In this document: positions 1 through 8,440 of the stretch, one piece after another
Numbering within the stretch: the stretch's first letter is position 1
Layout of the letters: the number at the start of each line of letters is the position of its first letter
From: Burkholderiales bacterium
GTDB lineage: Bacteria; Pseudomonadota; Gammaproteobacteria; Burkholderiales; Burkholderiaceae_C
DNA: 39,202 nucleotides
Direction: 5' to 3'
NCBI GenBank assembly: GCA_029268225.1
Contig: JAJUGJ010000030.1
Span: forward strand, 1-39,202
The notes under the pieces: model-generated
The model's database searches: none
The model's input: the letters and a program-made list of their open reading frames with translations, nothing else
Told to the model about the DNA's origin: nothing
Made by a program: the position numbers and the translations under genes

Positions 1-606
1 AACACCGGCGGCATGGGCGCGTACTCGCCCGCACCGGTGGTCACACCCAATGTGTACGCCAAGGCCATGCAGGAAATCATCCAGCCGACGCTGGCAGGCA
101 TGGCCAAGGACGGCATTCCCTTCACCGGCTTCCTGTACGCCGGCCTGATGATCGATGCGCAGGGCAATCCCAAGACGCTGGAGTTCAACTGCCGCATGGG
201 CGACCCGGAAACCCAGCCCATCATGATGCGCTTGAAGAGCGATCTGATCGACGTGTTCCTGCACGCCACCGATGGCACGCTGGACCAGGTCGAGCTGGAG
301 TGGGACCGCCGCGTGGCCTTGGGCGTGGTGCTGGCGGCCGCCGACTACCCGCTCAACCCACGCAAGGGCGATGTCATCACCGGCTTGCCGGCCGATGCCG
401 ACGACGCCATGGTGTTCCACGCAGGCACCACCATGGGCGAAGACGGCCAGATCCGCACCAGCGGTGGCCGCGTCCTGTGCGTGACGGCCTTGGGCGACTC
501 GGTCAAGCTGGCGCAGCAGCGCGCCTACGACTACCTGCGCGGCATCCAGTTCGACGGCATGCAATTCCGCACCGACATCGGCTGGCGTGCCATCAAGGCT
601 CGCTGA
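1..606 (+). CDS. purD: Phosphoribosylamine-glycine ligase, C-terminal part
   Basis: Glycinamide ribonucleotide synthetase joins glycine to 5-phosphoribosylamine using ATP, in cytosolic purine synthesis. The reading frame is open from base 1, so the 5' half lies outside the window. The visible part begins with the family motif [12 protein letters not shown] and continues with the ATP-grasp metal-binding segment [14 protein letters not shown], whose Glu and Asn ligate Mg-ATP. About 201 residues are visible of a protein that is usually near 425. The C-terminal domain is complete and ends with a TGA at 604-606. hemF follows about 44 bases later on the same strand, an order common in Burkholderiales. 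Identification is secure; only the start is missing. Confidence 0.97.
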   Translation, partial: NTGGMGAYSPAPVVTPNVYAKAMQEIIQPTLAGMAKDGIPFTGFLYAGLMIDAQGNPKTLEFNCRMGDPETQPIMMRLKSDLIDVFLHATDGTLDQVELEWDRRVALGVVLAAADYPLNPRKGDVITGLPADADDAMVFHAGTTMGEDGQIRTSGGRVLCVTALGDSVKLAQQRAYDYLRGIQFDGMQFRTDIGWRAIKAR

Positions 607-649
607 CCCCTTGCCGGACCACGCTGACCTGACGCCCACCCCGACGCCC

Positions 650-1570
650 ATGAGCACGCCCATGAACACCGACGCCGTTCGCACCTATCTGCTCGGTCTG
701 CAGGACCGCATCGTGGCGGCCTTCGAGGCCGAAGACGGCACGCCCTTCCTGCGCGATGCCTGGACGCGTGCCCCCGGTGAGCGTCTGCAAGGCGACGGCT
801 GTTCGCGCCTGGTCGAAGAAGGCAGGGTGCTCGAGCGTGGTGGCTGCAACTTCTCGCACGTGAAGGGGCCGCAACTGCCGCCTTCGGCCACGCAGCATCG
901 GCCTGAACTGGCCGGCTGCCCGTTCGAGGCGATGGGCGTGTCCCTGGTGTTCCACCCCCGCAACCCCTACGCGCCCACCGTGCACATGAACGTGCGCATG
1001 CTGGCGGCCCACAAGCCCGATGGCAGCGTGGTGGCCTGGTTCGGCGGCGGCATGGACCTCACCCCCAGCTATGGCTTTGCCGAAGACGCCGTGCACTTCC
1101 ATCAGGTGTGCAAGGACGCGCTCGCCCCGTTTGGCGACGACAAGTATCCGCGCTTCAAAACCTGGTGCGACGAGTATTTCTTCCTCAAGCACCGCAATGA
1201 AGCCCGCGGCATCGGCGGCATCTTCTTCGACGACTTTTCCGAGCTGGGCTTTGATGGCGGTTTCGCCATGATCCGCTCGGTGGGCGATGCCTTCACCGAG
1301 GCCTACCGCCCCATCCTGCAGCGCCGCCGCGACACACCCTATGGCGAGCGCGAGCGCGATTTCCAGGCCTATCGTCGGGGGCGCTATGTCGAGTTCAACC
1401 TCGTCTGGGACCGGGGCACCCTGTTCGGCCTGCAGTCCGGTGGTCGCACCGAAAGCATCCTGATGTCGATGCCGCCCATCGTGAAGTGGCGCTACGACTG
1501 GCACTCCGAGCCGGGCACGCCCGAGGCTGCGCTGTACACCGATTTCCTGCCTGCGCGGGACTGGGTCTGA
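650..1570 (+). CDS. hemF: Oxygen-dependent coproporphyrinogen III oxidase
   Basis: HemF decarboxylates two propionates of coproporphyrinogen III to the vinyls of protoporphyrinogen IX, using O2, in aerobic haem synthesis in the cytosol. From the ATG at 650 the protein has 306 residues; E. coli HemF has 299. Visible family blocks include [32 protein letters not shown] and, near the end, [14 protein letters not shown] followed by [18 protein letters not shown]. The frame is open further upstream, into the end of purD. The ATG at 650 or the one at 662 (MNTDAV) matches the usual family N-terminus, and neither has a strong ribosome binding site. nadD begins only about 5 bases after the stop, suggesting cotranscription. 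Confidence 0.96.
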   Translation: MSTPMNTDAVRTYLLGLQDRIVAAFEAEDGTPFLRDAWTRAPGERLQGDGCSRLVEEGRVLERGGCNFSHVKGPQLPPSATQHRPELAGCPFEAMGVSLVFHPRNPYAPTVHMNVRMLAAHKPDGSVVAWFGGGMDLTPSYGFAEDAVHFHQVCKDALAPFGDDKYPRFKTWCDEYFFLKHRNEARGIGGIFFDDFSELGFDGGFAMIRSVGDAFTEAYRPILQRRRDTPYGERERDFQAYRRGRYVEFNLVWDRGTLFGLQSGGRTESILMSMPPIVKWRYDWHSEPGTPEAALYTDFLPARDWV

Positions 1571-1574
1571 GCCT

Positions 1575-2267
1575 TTGACGAACTTCGCGCGCGTGAACGA
1601 GCCAGCCGCCCCTGCAGCCGCCCGCCCTGCGGTGCGCCGCGTCGGCTTGATGGGCGGGAGTTTCGACCCCGTTCATGTCGCGCACGTCGCCTTGGCCGAG
1701 ACCGCGCTGGCGCATCTGCAGCTCGACGAGGTGCGCTGGATCCCGGTGGGCCAGGCCTGGCAGAAGCAGCGCACACTGGCCGATGGCGCTCACCGCATCG
1801 CCATGGTGCAGGCAGCCACCGCCCACGAGCCCCGGTTCGTGGTCGACCCGATCGAAGTGCAACGTGCCGGCCCGTCGTACACGCTGGACACGGTGCGGGC
1901 GCTGCAGGCGGCGCAGGGCGCCGAGCCCGACATCGCGTGGTTCCTGATCATGGGCCAGGACCAGTACGCCAACCTGTCCACCTGGCGCGACTGGCACGAG
2001 CTGCTGGCCCGTGTCACGGTGGCTGTAGCCTGTCGGGGCGACGAGTCTCCACGGCCCTCGACGGAACTGGCGGCGCATCCCCACCGGGTGGTGACCCTGC
2101 CTCTGTCGCCGCTGCATGTTTCATCTACCGAAATCCGGGCCCGTCTGGGCCGCGGAGACGATCCCTTCTCTCTCGTGCCCGCTCTGGTGTCCCTGCCAGT
2201 GGCGCGCTATATTGCCAACCATCAACTCTATGCCTCCGGGCGCACCCCACTGAATGGACATCCGTAA
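1575..2267 (+). CDS. nadD: Nicotinate-nucleotide adenylyltransferase
   Basis: NadD transfers AMP from ATP to nicotinate mononucleotide, giving deamido-NAD in NAD synthesis. The nucleotidylyltransferase signature GGSFDPVHVAH lies near residues 28-38, with the two histidines of the HxxH site. The second family motif, SSTEIRARL, is near residue 180. The Rossmann-like core has the usual length, about 200 residues. No ATG lies upstream of the signature: the frame starts at a TTG at 1575 or possibly a GTG at 1593, so the N-terminus is uncertain by a few residues. The gene overlaps the rsfS start by 14 bases, so translation is probably coupled. The nadD-rsfS-rlmH order is widespread in bacteria. Confidence 0.95.
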   Translation: MTNFARVNEPAAPAAARPAVRRVGLMGGSFDPVHVAHVALAETALAHLQLDEVRWIPVGQAWQKQRTLADGAHRIAMVQAATAHEPRFVVDPIEVQRAGPSYTLDTVRALQAAQGAEPDIAWFLIMGQDQYANLSTWRDWHELLARVTVAVACRGDESPRPSTELAAHPHRVVTLPLSPLHVSSTEIRARLGRGDDPFSLVPALVSLPVARYIANHQLYASGRTPLNGHP

Positions 2268-3099
2268 ACTGCAACGCGCCATCGTCGATGGCCTGGAAGA
2301 TGTCAAAGCCCAAGACATCGCCGTGTTCAACACCGAACACCTGTCGCCGCTTTTCGAGCGCGTGATCATCGCGACGGGCTCTTCCAACCGTCAGACCAAG
2401 TCGCTGGCCACCAGCGTGCGCACGTCGGTCAAGGATGCCGGTTTCCCGGTGCCCCGCGTCGAAGGCGAAGAAAACGGCGAGTGGATCATCGTGGACTGCG
2501 GTGCGGCCGTGGTGCATATCATGCAGCCCGCCATCCGCCAGTACTACCAGCTCGAAGAGATCTGGGGCGAGAAGCCCGTGGCGATCAAGACCAAGGCCAA
2601 GGCCGGTCTGGTGAAGGCGTCCGAGCCTGAAGACGAGGCACCGGCCAAGCCCAAGAAGGCCGCTGGCAAGACCACGGCTGCGCGCAAGGCGGCCACCACG
2701 GCCCCGGCCGCCAAGAAGGTGGCAGCGAAGAAGGCCGTGGCGAAGACAGCTGCTGCCAAGCCCGTGGCCGCGAAGAAGGTCGCAGCCAAGAAGGCCGCAA
2801 CCAAGACCAGCACCAAGACCACAAGCAAAGTCGCCGTGAGCAAGACCGCGGCCGCCAAGCCGGTCGCCGCCAAGAAGGTGGCGGTGAAGAAGGTGGCCGC
2901 CAAGAAGGCCGCAACCAAGACCGCCGCCACGGTGAAGAAGCTGGTCATCAACGCCACTGAGAAGAAGCCCGCCGCCAAGAAGGCGCCGGCTCGCAAGGTG
3001 GCGGTCAAGAAAGTGGCTGCCAAGAAGGTTGCCGCCAAGCCGGTGGCCGTGAAGAAGGTGGCCGCCAAGAAGGCGCCGGCTAAGAAGACGGCCCGCTGA
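2254..3099 (+). CDS. rsfS: Ribosomal silencing factor RsfS with a long Lys/Ala-rich C-terminal tail
   Basis: RsfS (RsfA/Iojap/YbeB family) binds ribosomal protein uL14 on the 50S subunit and blocks subunit joining under nutrient limitation. Residues 1-112 form the complete family domain, including [28 protein letters not shown] and [16 protein letters not shown], ending at the YYQLEEIWG block where typical family members stop. About 168 residues of low-complexity sequence then follow, built from [16 protein letters not shown] and VKKVAAKK units. These resemble bacterial histone-H1-like tails and more than double the length. The DNA shows no frameshift, and the tail is in frame to the TGA that overlaps the rlmH ATG (TGATG at 3097-3101). 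Family assignment is secure; the role of the tail is unknown, with RNA or DNA binding the simplest inference. Confidence 0.93.
   Translation: MDIRKLQRAIVDGLEDVKAQDIAVFNTEHLSPLFERVIIATGSSNRQTKSLATSVRTSVKDAGFPVPRVEGEENGEWIIVDCGAAVVHIMQPAIRQYYQLEEIWGEKPVAIKTKAKAGLVKASEPEDEAPAKPKKAAGKTTAARKAATTAPAAKKVAAKKAVAKTAAAKPVAAKKVAAKKAATKTSTKTTSKVAVSKTAAAKPVAAKKVAVKKVAAKKAATKTAATVKKLVINATEKKPAAKKAPARKVAVKKVAAKKVAAKPVAVKKVAAKKAPAKKTAR
2593..3096 (+). repeat. Degenerate Lys/Ala codon repeat encoding the RsfS tail
   Basis: This stretch encodes residues 114-281 of RsfS. It is made of near-repeats of AAG AAG GTG GCC GCC-type codons. A segment of roughly 20 residues ([13 protein letters not shown] and onward to AAKKAATKT) occurs twice, near residues 165-184 and 198-223, the second copy carrying an insertion of a VKKVAAKK unit. 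That pattern suggests growth by slippage or unequal crossing-over. Lysine is written almost wholly as AAG. Confidence 0.8.
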
Positions 3100-3566
3100 T
3101 GAAGCTGACGGTGGTCACCATTGGCCACCGCCTGCCTGACTGGGCGAACGAAGCGTGCGAGGACTACCTCAAGCGCTTCCCGCCCGACTGGAAGGTGGAG
3201 GTCAAGGCCCTCAAGGCCGAACCCCGCGAAGGCAAGCCCGTTGCAGCCATCATGCAGGCCGAAGCGGCCCGCATGGAAGCGGCCATCGACCGGGGCGTGC
3301 GCCGCGTCATCCTCGATGAGCGTGGCTCGCGTCTGACCAGCGTACAGCTGGCCGAGCGTACCGAAGCCTGGCTGCACGATGGCCGCGATGTCGCCCTCAT
3401 CATCGGCGGGGCCGACGGCATCGACCCGGCCTTCAAGCAAACCGCCGACGAGGCCATTCGTCTGTCGGACATGACCTTGCCGCATGCACTGGCCCGTGTG
3501 CTGCTGCTCGAGCAGCTCTACCGCGCCTGGTCCTTGCGCAACAACCATCCTTATCACCGTGCCTGA
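3099..3566 (+). CDS. rlmH: 23S rRNA pseudouridine-1915 N3-methyltransferase
   Basis: RlmH is a small SPOUT-class methyltransferase that uses S-adenosylmethionine to methylate pseudouridine 1915 in helix 69 of 23S rRNA, acting on assembled 70S ribosomes. The 155-residue length equals that of the E. coli protein. Visible features are the N-terminal [11 protein letters not shown], the [15 protein letters not shown] segment, the glycine-rich IIGGADGID and the C-terminal knot region [23 protein letters not shown], ending NNHPYHRA, a family hallmark. Its ATG overlaps the rsfS stop by one base, so the two are translationally coupled. Confidence 0.97.
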   Translation: MKLTVVTIGHRLPDWANEACEDYLKRFPPDWKVEVKALKAEPREGKPVAAIMQAEAARMEAAIDRGVRRVILDERGSRLTSVQLAERTEAWLHDGRDVALIIGGADGIDPAFKQTADEAIRLSDMTLPHALARVLLLEQLYRAWSLRNNHPYHRA

Positions 3567-3567
3567 G

Positions 3568-4191
3568 ATGCCCGATCACGCCACACCTCCCTGGCTGTAT
3601 CTGGCCTCGCAAAGCCCGCGTCGCCGCCAGCTGCTCGATCAGCTGGGGGTGAGCCATCGCCTGCTCCTGCCCGACGCGCACGAAGACGCCGAAGCGCTCG
3701 AAGCCGAGCGTGCTGGCGAGTCGCCCGAGGACTATGTGCAGCGCGTGACCTTCGCCAAGTGGGAGGCCGCGCGCGAGCGCCGGGTGCGTCGCCAGGCCGA
3801 GGTGGGTCACGACTGGGTCGATGCGCCCATCCTGTGTGCCGACACCACAGTGGCCCTGGGCGACCAGATCCTGGCCAAGCCGGTGGACGACGCCGATGCG
3901 GCGCGCATGCTGGGCCTGCTGTCAGGACGTACCCACCGCGTGTTGACAGCCGTGGTGGTGCATGGCCAGCTGCGTCTGAGCACCTCGCACGTGACCTGGC
4001 GCACGCTGGAGGCCGACGAGATCCGCCGCTATGTGGCCAGCGGTGAGCCCATGGGCAAGGCCGGTGCCTATGCCATCCAGGGCCGCTCCGGCGCGTGGAC
4101 GCAGCACATCGATGGCAGCTACAGTGGCATCATGGGGTTGCCCTTGTTCGAGACGGCCGAGTTGCTCAAGCCGCTGGGCTGGTCCTTCTAG
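3568..4191 (+). CDS. maf: Maf-family nucleotide pyrophosphatase (YhdE-like)
   Basis: Maf proteins hydrolyse nucleoside triphosphates to monophosphates; the YhdE branch prefers dTTP and UTP. From the ATG at 3568, one base after the rlmH stop, the product has 207 residues. The phosphate-binding signature [14 protein letters not shown] is near the start. The catalytic ADTTV block sits in [18 protein letters not shown], followed by [26 protein letters not shown] and [14 protein letters not shown]. The [10 protein letters not shown] and [10 protein letters not shown] forms match YhdE rather than YceF, so dTTPase/UTPase activity is the better guess. The frame is open upstream inside rlmH, but that part does not resemble the family. 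Confidence 0.94.
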   Translation: MPDHATPPWLYLASQSPRRRQLLDQLGVSHRLLLPDAHEDAEALEAERAGESPEDYVQRVTFAKWEAARERRVRRQAEVGHDWVDAPILCADTTVALGDQILAKPVDDADAARMLGLLSGRTHRVLTAVVVHGQLRLSTSHVTWRTLEADEIRRYVASGEPMGKAGAYAIQGRSGAWTQHIDGSYSGIMGLPLFETAELLKPLGWSF

Positions 4192-4219
4192 TTGTCCCCA
4201 TCAGGGGTACGTTGTCGTC

Positions 4220-4924
4220 ATGTCTGCATCTGCTCCTGCACCACATTCAGCTTCTGCACCGCGGCGGGTTTTGCTGGCTGGCGCCACGGGTTTGGTCGGC
4301 CGGGAGTTGCTGCGTCAACTGATGGCCGATCCGACCGTGGGCGAGGTGAGGGCGCTCACGCGACGTCCCATGTCGCGTGGCGAGCTGTTGGGCCGTTCGG
4401 GTCACCGTCCTGGGGACGAGCGACTCCAGGTGTGTGAAGTGGATTTCGATCGCCTGGATCGCCATGTGGCGCTGTTCGAAGTCGACTGGGTGTGCTGCGC
4501 CATGGGCACCACCATTCGCAAGGCCGGTTCTCAGGCCGCTTTCCGCCAGGTGGACTTTGACTACCCGCTTCACATGGCCCAACTGGCCCGCGCGCAAGGG
4601 GCGCATCAGTTGATGCTGGTGAGCGCCCTGGGCGCCGATGCGGACTCTCGCGTGTTCTACAACCGCGTCAAAGGCGAGTTGGAAGACGCCTTGGCCGAGC
4701 TGGATTACCGCAGCGTGTGCGTGGCGAGGCCGTCTTTGCTCGCCGGTGAGCGAGGTGAGTTTCGCCTGGCCGAGCGTCTGGGCTTGGCGCTGGGCTGGCT
4801 GATGCCCGATCACTACAAACCCGTACATGCCGCACAGGTCGCGGCCGGTTTGCTGTCTGCGGCGCGCGACGAGCGACCGGGCTGGCACGTGCTGAGCAAC
4901 GTTCACCTGCGTGGCATGCGGTAA
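4220..4924 (+). CDS. NAD(P)-binding SDR-like oxidoreductase (HTATIP2/YbjT-like)
   Basis: This 234-residue protein has a Rossmann dinucleotide-binding N-terminus, RRVLLAGATGLVGRELLRQL (GxTGxVG pattern). The middle holds MLVSALGADADSRVFYNRVKGELE, the serine and tyrosine-lysine pattern of the atypical short-chain dehydrogenase group that includes HTATIP2 and many bacterial nucleoside-diphosphate-sugar-epimerase-like proteins. A conserved ARPSLLAGER follows. No substrate can be named. There is no signal peptide. It lies 28 bases after maf, and its stop falls 10 bases before the rng start. The ATG at 4220 is chosen because the Rossmann strand begins about 15 residues later; the longer upstream frame overlaps maf. 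Confidence 0.85.
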   Translation: MSASAPAPHSASAPRRVLLAGATGLVGRELLRQLMADPTVGEVRALTRRPMSRGELLGRSGHRPGDERLQVCEVDFDRLDRHVALFEVDWVCCAMGTTIRKAGSQAAFRQVDFDYPLHMAQLARAQGAHQLMLVSALGADADSRVFYNRVKGELEDALAELDYRSVCVARPSLLAGERGEFRLAERLGLALGWLMPDHYKPVHAAQVAAGLLSAARDERPGWHVLSNVHLRGMR

Positions 4925-4934
4925 ATTGCCGCTC

Positions 4935-6437
4935 ATGCCCCATTCACAAGACATCCTCATCAACTGGACCCCCCAGGAGACCCGCGTTGCGATCATCGAG
5001 AGCGGGGCCGTGCAGGAGTTGCACGTCGAGCGCACGCTGGAGCGCGGCCTCGTGGGCAACATCTACGCAGGCAAGGTGGTGCGGGTGCTGCCCGGCATGC
5101 AGTCGGCCTTCATCGACATTGGCCTGGAGCGTGCTGCCTTCCTGCACGTGGCGGACCTGCATCGTGAAGACGGCGCTGCCCGTTCGCATCCTCGGTCTTC
5201 CGAGGTGCAGGTGCCCATCGAAAAGCGCGTGCACGAGGGCCAGACCCTGATGGTTCAGGTCATCAAGGATCCGATCGGCAGCAAGGGGGCGCGCCTGTCC
5301 ACCCAGATCAGCGTGGCCGGTCGTTTGCTGGTGTTCCTGCCGCAGGATGACCATCTGGGCATCTCGCAGAAGATCGGCTCCCCCGAGCTGCGTGACCAGT
5401 TGCGCGAACGCATGTTGCGTCTGCTGGGCGAAGCCGACAGTCGCGAAGGCCGCACCCGCTCGGGCGGTTTCATCCTGCGCACCAATGCCGAAGATGCCAG
5501 CGACGACGAGTTGGCTGTGGACATTGCCTATCTGCGCAAGACCTGGGCGACCATCCGCGAGAACGGCCTGAAGGCGCCTGCTGGCACCTTGCTGTACCAG
5601 GAGCTGAACCTGGCCCAGCGTGTGCTGCGCGATCTGGTCAACGAGCAGGTGCAGAGCATCCGCATCGACTCACTGATCCAGTTTGATGCGCTCAAAACCT
5701 TTGGCGCAGAGTTCACCCCGACGTCGGTTGAAAAGCTGCAGCACTACAAAGGCGAGCGCCCCATCTTCGATCTGTACAACATCGACACGGAGATCGAACG
5801 CGCCCTGGCGCGCCGGGTGGAGCTCAAATCGGGCGGTTACCTCATCATCGACCAGACCGAGGCGCTGACGACGGTCGACGTCAACACGGGTGGCTATGTG
5901 GGCGCTCGCAACTTCGACGAAACCATTTTCAAGACCAACCTGGAGGCGGCGCAGGCCATTGCGCGTCAGCTGCGCTTGCGCAACCTGGGCGGCATCATCA
6001 TCGTCGACTTCATCGACATGCTGCGTGAAGACCACCGTGAGAACGTGCTGGCCGAGTTTCGCAAGCAACTGGCCCGCGACCGCACCAAGCTGACCGTGAG
6101 CGGTTTCTCACCGCTGGGCCTGGTCGAGATGACGCGCAAGCGCACCCGTGAGTCGCTGGCGCACATGCTGTGCGAACCCTGTCCGACCTGCGAGGGGCGT
6201 GGCCAAGTCAAGACCGCACGCACGGTCTGCTACAACATCCTGCGCGAGATCCTGCGCGAGGCCCGTCAGTTCAGCCCCAAGGAGTTCCGTGTGGTGGCGA
6301 GCGCCGCTGTGGTCGAGATGCTGCTGGATGAGGAAAGTCAGCATCTGGCGGGGCTGAGCGACTTCATCGGCAAGCCTGTTTCGCTGCAGACCGAGCCTTC
6401 CATGTCACCCGAGCAGTACGACATTGTGTTGCTGTGA
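4935..6437 (+). CDS. rng: Ribonuclease G
   Basis: RNase G is the shorter paralogue of RNase E and processes the 5' end of 16S rRNA and some mRNAs. The 500-residue length fits RNase G; there is no long disordered C-terminus of RNase E type. Visible are an S1-like RNA-binding region (GLVGNIYAGKVVRVLPGMQSAFIDIG), the catalytic-metal aspartates in TTVDVNTGGYVG and IIIVDFIDM, and the zinc-link cysteines in CEPCPTCEGRGQ. The start MPHSQDILINW matches the family (MTAELLVN...-like). A TAAATT hexamer at 4922-4927 lies just upstream without a Shine-Dalgarno sequence, so a leaderless or near-leaderless transcript is possible. The gene follows maf and the oxidoreductase, as in many betaproteobacteria. 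Confidence 0.96.
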   Translation: MPHSQDILINWTPQETRVAIIESGAVQELHVERTLERGLVGNIYAGKVVRVLPGMQSAFIDIGLERAAFLHVADLHREDGAARSHPRSSEVQVPIEKRVHEGQTLMVQVIKDPIGSKGARLSTQISVAGRLLVFLPQDDHLGISQKIGSPELRDQLRERMLRLLGEADSREGRTRSGGFILRTNAEDASDDELAVDIAYLRKTWATIRENGLKAPAGTLLYQELNLAQRVLRDLVNEQVQSIRIDSLIQFDALKTFGAEFTPTSVEKLQHYKGERPIFDLYNIDTEIERALARRVELKSGGYLIIDQTEALTTVDVNTGGYVGARNFDETIFKTNLEAAQAIARQLRLRNLGGIIIVDFIDMLREDHRENVLAEFRKQLARDRTKLTVSGFSPLGLVEMTRKRTRESLAHMLCEPCPTCEGRGQVKTARTVCYNILREILREARQFSPKEFRVVASAAVVEMLLDEESQHLAGLSDFIGKPVSLQTEPSMSPEQYDIVLL

Positions 6438-6446
6438 GGGAACTTG

Positions 6447-6463
6447 GTGCCGTCCCGCGGCAC
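6447..6463 (+). other. Small hairpin between rng and tolB
   Basis: GTGCCG (6447-6452) and CGGCAC (6458-6463) form a perfect 6-bp stem with a TCCCG loop, ten bases after the rng stop. No U-tract follows, so it is not a clear terminator. It partly overlaps a CACAAT hexamer at 6461-6466 that could act as a -10 element for tolB. Confidence 0.35.
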
Positions 6464-6502
6464 AATGTGGGTCTGTTCTCATTTCTGTCAGGTAACGGAC
6501 CC

Positions 6503-7822
6503 ATGACGCATTCCCCCTCGCGCCGCGCTGCCGCCCAGCGCATGTTGGGTGGTCTGGCGCTGCTCGGTGGCGGCGCCCTGTGGCCTTGGCAAGCGGCTCA
6601 GGCCCAGTTCCGTGTCGAGATCGCTGGCGTTGGCGCCACCCAGATCCCCATTGCCATTGGCGCTTTTCGCGATGAAGGGCGCATCCCGCAACCCATCTCG
6701 CGCATCATCAAGGCTGATCTGGAGCGCAGCGGGCTGTTTCGCATCCTCGATGCGACGGCCGACCGGCTCGATGACACCAGTCGCCCGCCGCTGCCCGATT
6801 GGCGCAGCAAGGGGGCGGATGCCTTGTTGACGGGCTCGGCCACGCCGCTGGCCGATGGTCGATTTGACGTTCGCTACCAACTGTGGGACGTGCTCAAAGG
6901 GCAGGGCAGCGGCATCGTCAGCCTGGTGGTGATGGCGGGGGATCTGCGGCAGGCGGCCCATCGCATTGCCGACGACATCTACCAGCGCCTCACGGGAGAT
7001 CCCGGGGTGTTCTCCACCCGCATTGCATATGTGAGCAAGGCCGGCGCACGCCATACTTTGGTGGTGGCCGATGCCGATGGGGAAGGGGCTCAGGCCCCCT
7101 TGACGATTTCTCAGCCCATCATTTCGCCCGCCTGGTCGCCCGATGGTCAGCGCCTGGCCTATGTCTCCTTCGAGGGAGGCAAGCCTGTGGTCGTGGTGCA
7201 GGAAGTGAGCACCGGACGGCGCCGGGTGGTGGCGGGCTTCAAGGGCTCGAACAGTGCACCTGCTTGGTCGCCCGATGGCCGCCAGCTGGCCGTGACCCTC
7301 AGCCGCGACGGCGGCTCGCAGCTCTACCTGATCGGTGCAGACGGTCAGGGCCTGCAACGCGTGACGCAGAGCAGCGCCATCGATACCGAGGCCGCATGGT
7401 CGCCCGATGGTCGCACCCTGTATTTCGTCAGCGACCGAGGTGGCGCTCCCCAGATTTACACCGTGCCTGCCTCAGGTGGCCAACCGCGGCGGGTCACGTT
7501 CACGGGTGGCTACAACATCAGCCCGGCCATCAGCCCAGACGGTCGTCACATGGCCTACATCAGCCAGGTGGATGCCGGCTATCGCCTCCACCTGATGGAG
7601 TTGACCTCGGGCAAGGTCACACCACTGACCGACACCCGAGACGATGAAAGCCCGAGCTTTGCCCCCAACAGCAAGCTCATCATTTACGCCACCCGTGCCC
7701 AGGGGCGCGACGTGCTGATGACCACGTCCCTTGACGGCCGCATCAAGGCGCGTCTGGCCACCGCTCAGGCCGACGTGCGCGAACCGGTGTGGGGGCCTTT
7801 CCTGCACCCTGCGCGTCGTTGA
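6503..7822 (+). CDS. tolB: Tol-Pal system protein TolB
   Basis: TolB is the periplasmic beta-propeller protein of the Tol-Pal system; it binds Pal and TolA during outer-membrane constriction at division. From the ATG at 6503 the protein has 439 residues, normal for the family. The signal peptide ends near the AQA of WPWQAAQA. It carries a twin arginine (SPSRRAAAQRM) ahead of the hydrophobic stretch, so Tat export is possible. The N-terminal domain contains IPQPISRIIKADLERSGLFR. At least four PD40/WD40-like propeller repeats follow, with ISPAWSPDGQRLAYVS, SAPAWSPDGRQLAV, TEAAWSPDGRTLYFVS and ISPAISPDGRHMAYIS. pal and cpoB follow directly, but tolQ, tolR and tolA are not upstream. Confidence 0.96.
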   Translation: MTHSPSRRAAAQRMLGGLALLGGGALWPWQAAQAQFRVEIAGVGATQIPIAIGAFRDEGRIPQPISRIIKADLERSGLFRILDATADRLDDTSRPPLPDWRSKGADALLTGSATPLADGRFDVRYQLWDVLKGQGSGIVSLVVMAGDLRQAAHRIADDIYQRLTGDPGVFSTRIAYVSKAGARHTLVVADADGEGAQAPLTISQPIISPAWSPDGQRLAYVSFEGGKPVVVVQEVSTGRRRVVAGFKGSNSAPAWSPDGRQLAVTLSRDGGSQLYLIGADGQGLQRVTQSSAIDTEAAWSPDGRTLYFVSDRGGAPQIYTVPASGGQPRRVTFTGGYNISPAISPDGRHMAYISQVDAGYRLHLMELTSGKVTPLTDTRDDESPSFAPNSKLIIYATRAQGRDVLMTTSLDGRIKARLATAQADVREPVWGPFLHPARR

Positions 7823-7880
7823 GGCAGGTCTTTTCTCTTCCTTTGTTGTTCTGACCACTTTTCTCACCAGGAGAACCACC

Positions 7881-8423
7881 ATGAACTTTTCGCGCACCCT
7901 GTTCGCCTCGGCCTTGAGCGCCGCTGTGCTGACCCTGACTGCTTGCGGCTCGTCCGTCAAGCTCGATGACTCGGCTTCCTCGGGCGCCGCTCCGATCACC
8001 AACGCCAGCTCGGGCGCCGATGCCAATGCGGCTTCGTCCAACAAGGTGGCCTCGGTGGTGGTGCCGGATCAGGCTGCTGCCGCAGACGCATCGGGCCTGC
8101 CCCGCGTCATCTACTTTGACTTCGACAGCTTCGTCGTCAAGTCCGAGTTCACCGGTGCCATCGACGGCCACGCCAAGCGCCTCAACGCCGCCAAGGGCAC
8201 CAAGGTCGTCATCGAAGGTCACACCGACGAACGTGGTGGCCGCGAGTACAACCTCGCGCTGGGCCAGAAGCGTGCCGAAGCCGTGCAGAAGTCGTTGGTG
8301 CTGCTGGGCGTTTCGGCGGAGCAAATTGAGGCGGTCAGCTTCGGTGAAGAGCGTCCCGCTGCACAAGGTTCGGGTGAGTCCGCCTGGTCGCAGAACCGCC
8401 GCGCTGAGATCAAAGACCGCTGA
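7881..8423 (+). CDS. pal: Peptidoglycan-associated lipoprotein Pal
   Basis: Pal is an outer-membrane lipoprotein whose OmpA-like domain grips peptidoglycan and binds TolB. The ATG at 7881 is preceded by AGGAG at 7868-7872. The signal peptide ends in the lipobox LTAC, with the lipidated Cys near residue 22 followed by GSS, which favours outer-membrane sorting. A Ser/Ala-rich linker leads to the OmpA-like domain: YFDFDSFVVKSEF, then GHTDERGGREYNLALGQKRAEAV with the Asp and Arg that bind diaminopimelate, and WSQNRRAEI near the end. Length is 180 residues. It sits 58 bases after tolB and 17 before cpoB. Confidence 0.97.
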   Translation: MNFSRTLFASALSAAVLTLTACGSSVKLDDSASSGAAPITNASSGADANAASSNKVASVVVPDQAAAADASGLPRVIYFDFDSFVVKSEFTGAIDGHAKRLNAAKGTKVVIEGHTDERGGREYNLALGQKRAEAVQKSLVLLGVSAEQIEAVSFGEERPAAQGSGESAWSQNRRAEIKDR

Positions 8424-8440
8424 TACCCGAAGGACGCGCC

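Noticed and set aside
2544..3557. A 337-codon minus-strand frame opposite the Lys/Ala tail of RsfS.
   Set aside because: Hydrophobic-looking Phe/Leu/Ala repeats are the complement of AAG/GCC codons; not a membrane protein gene.
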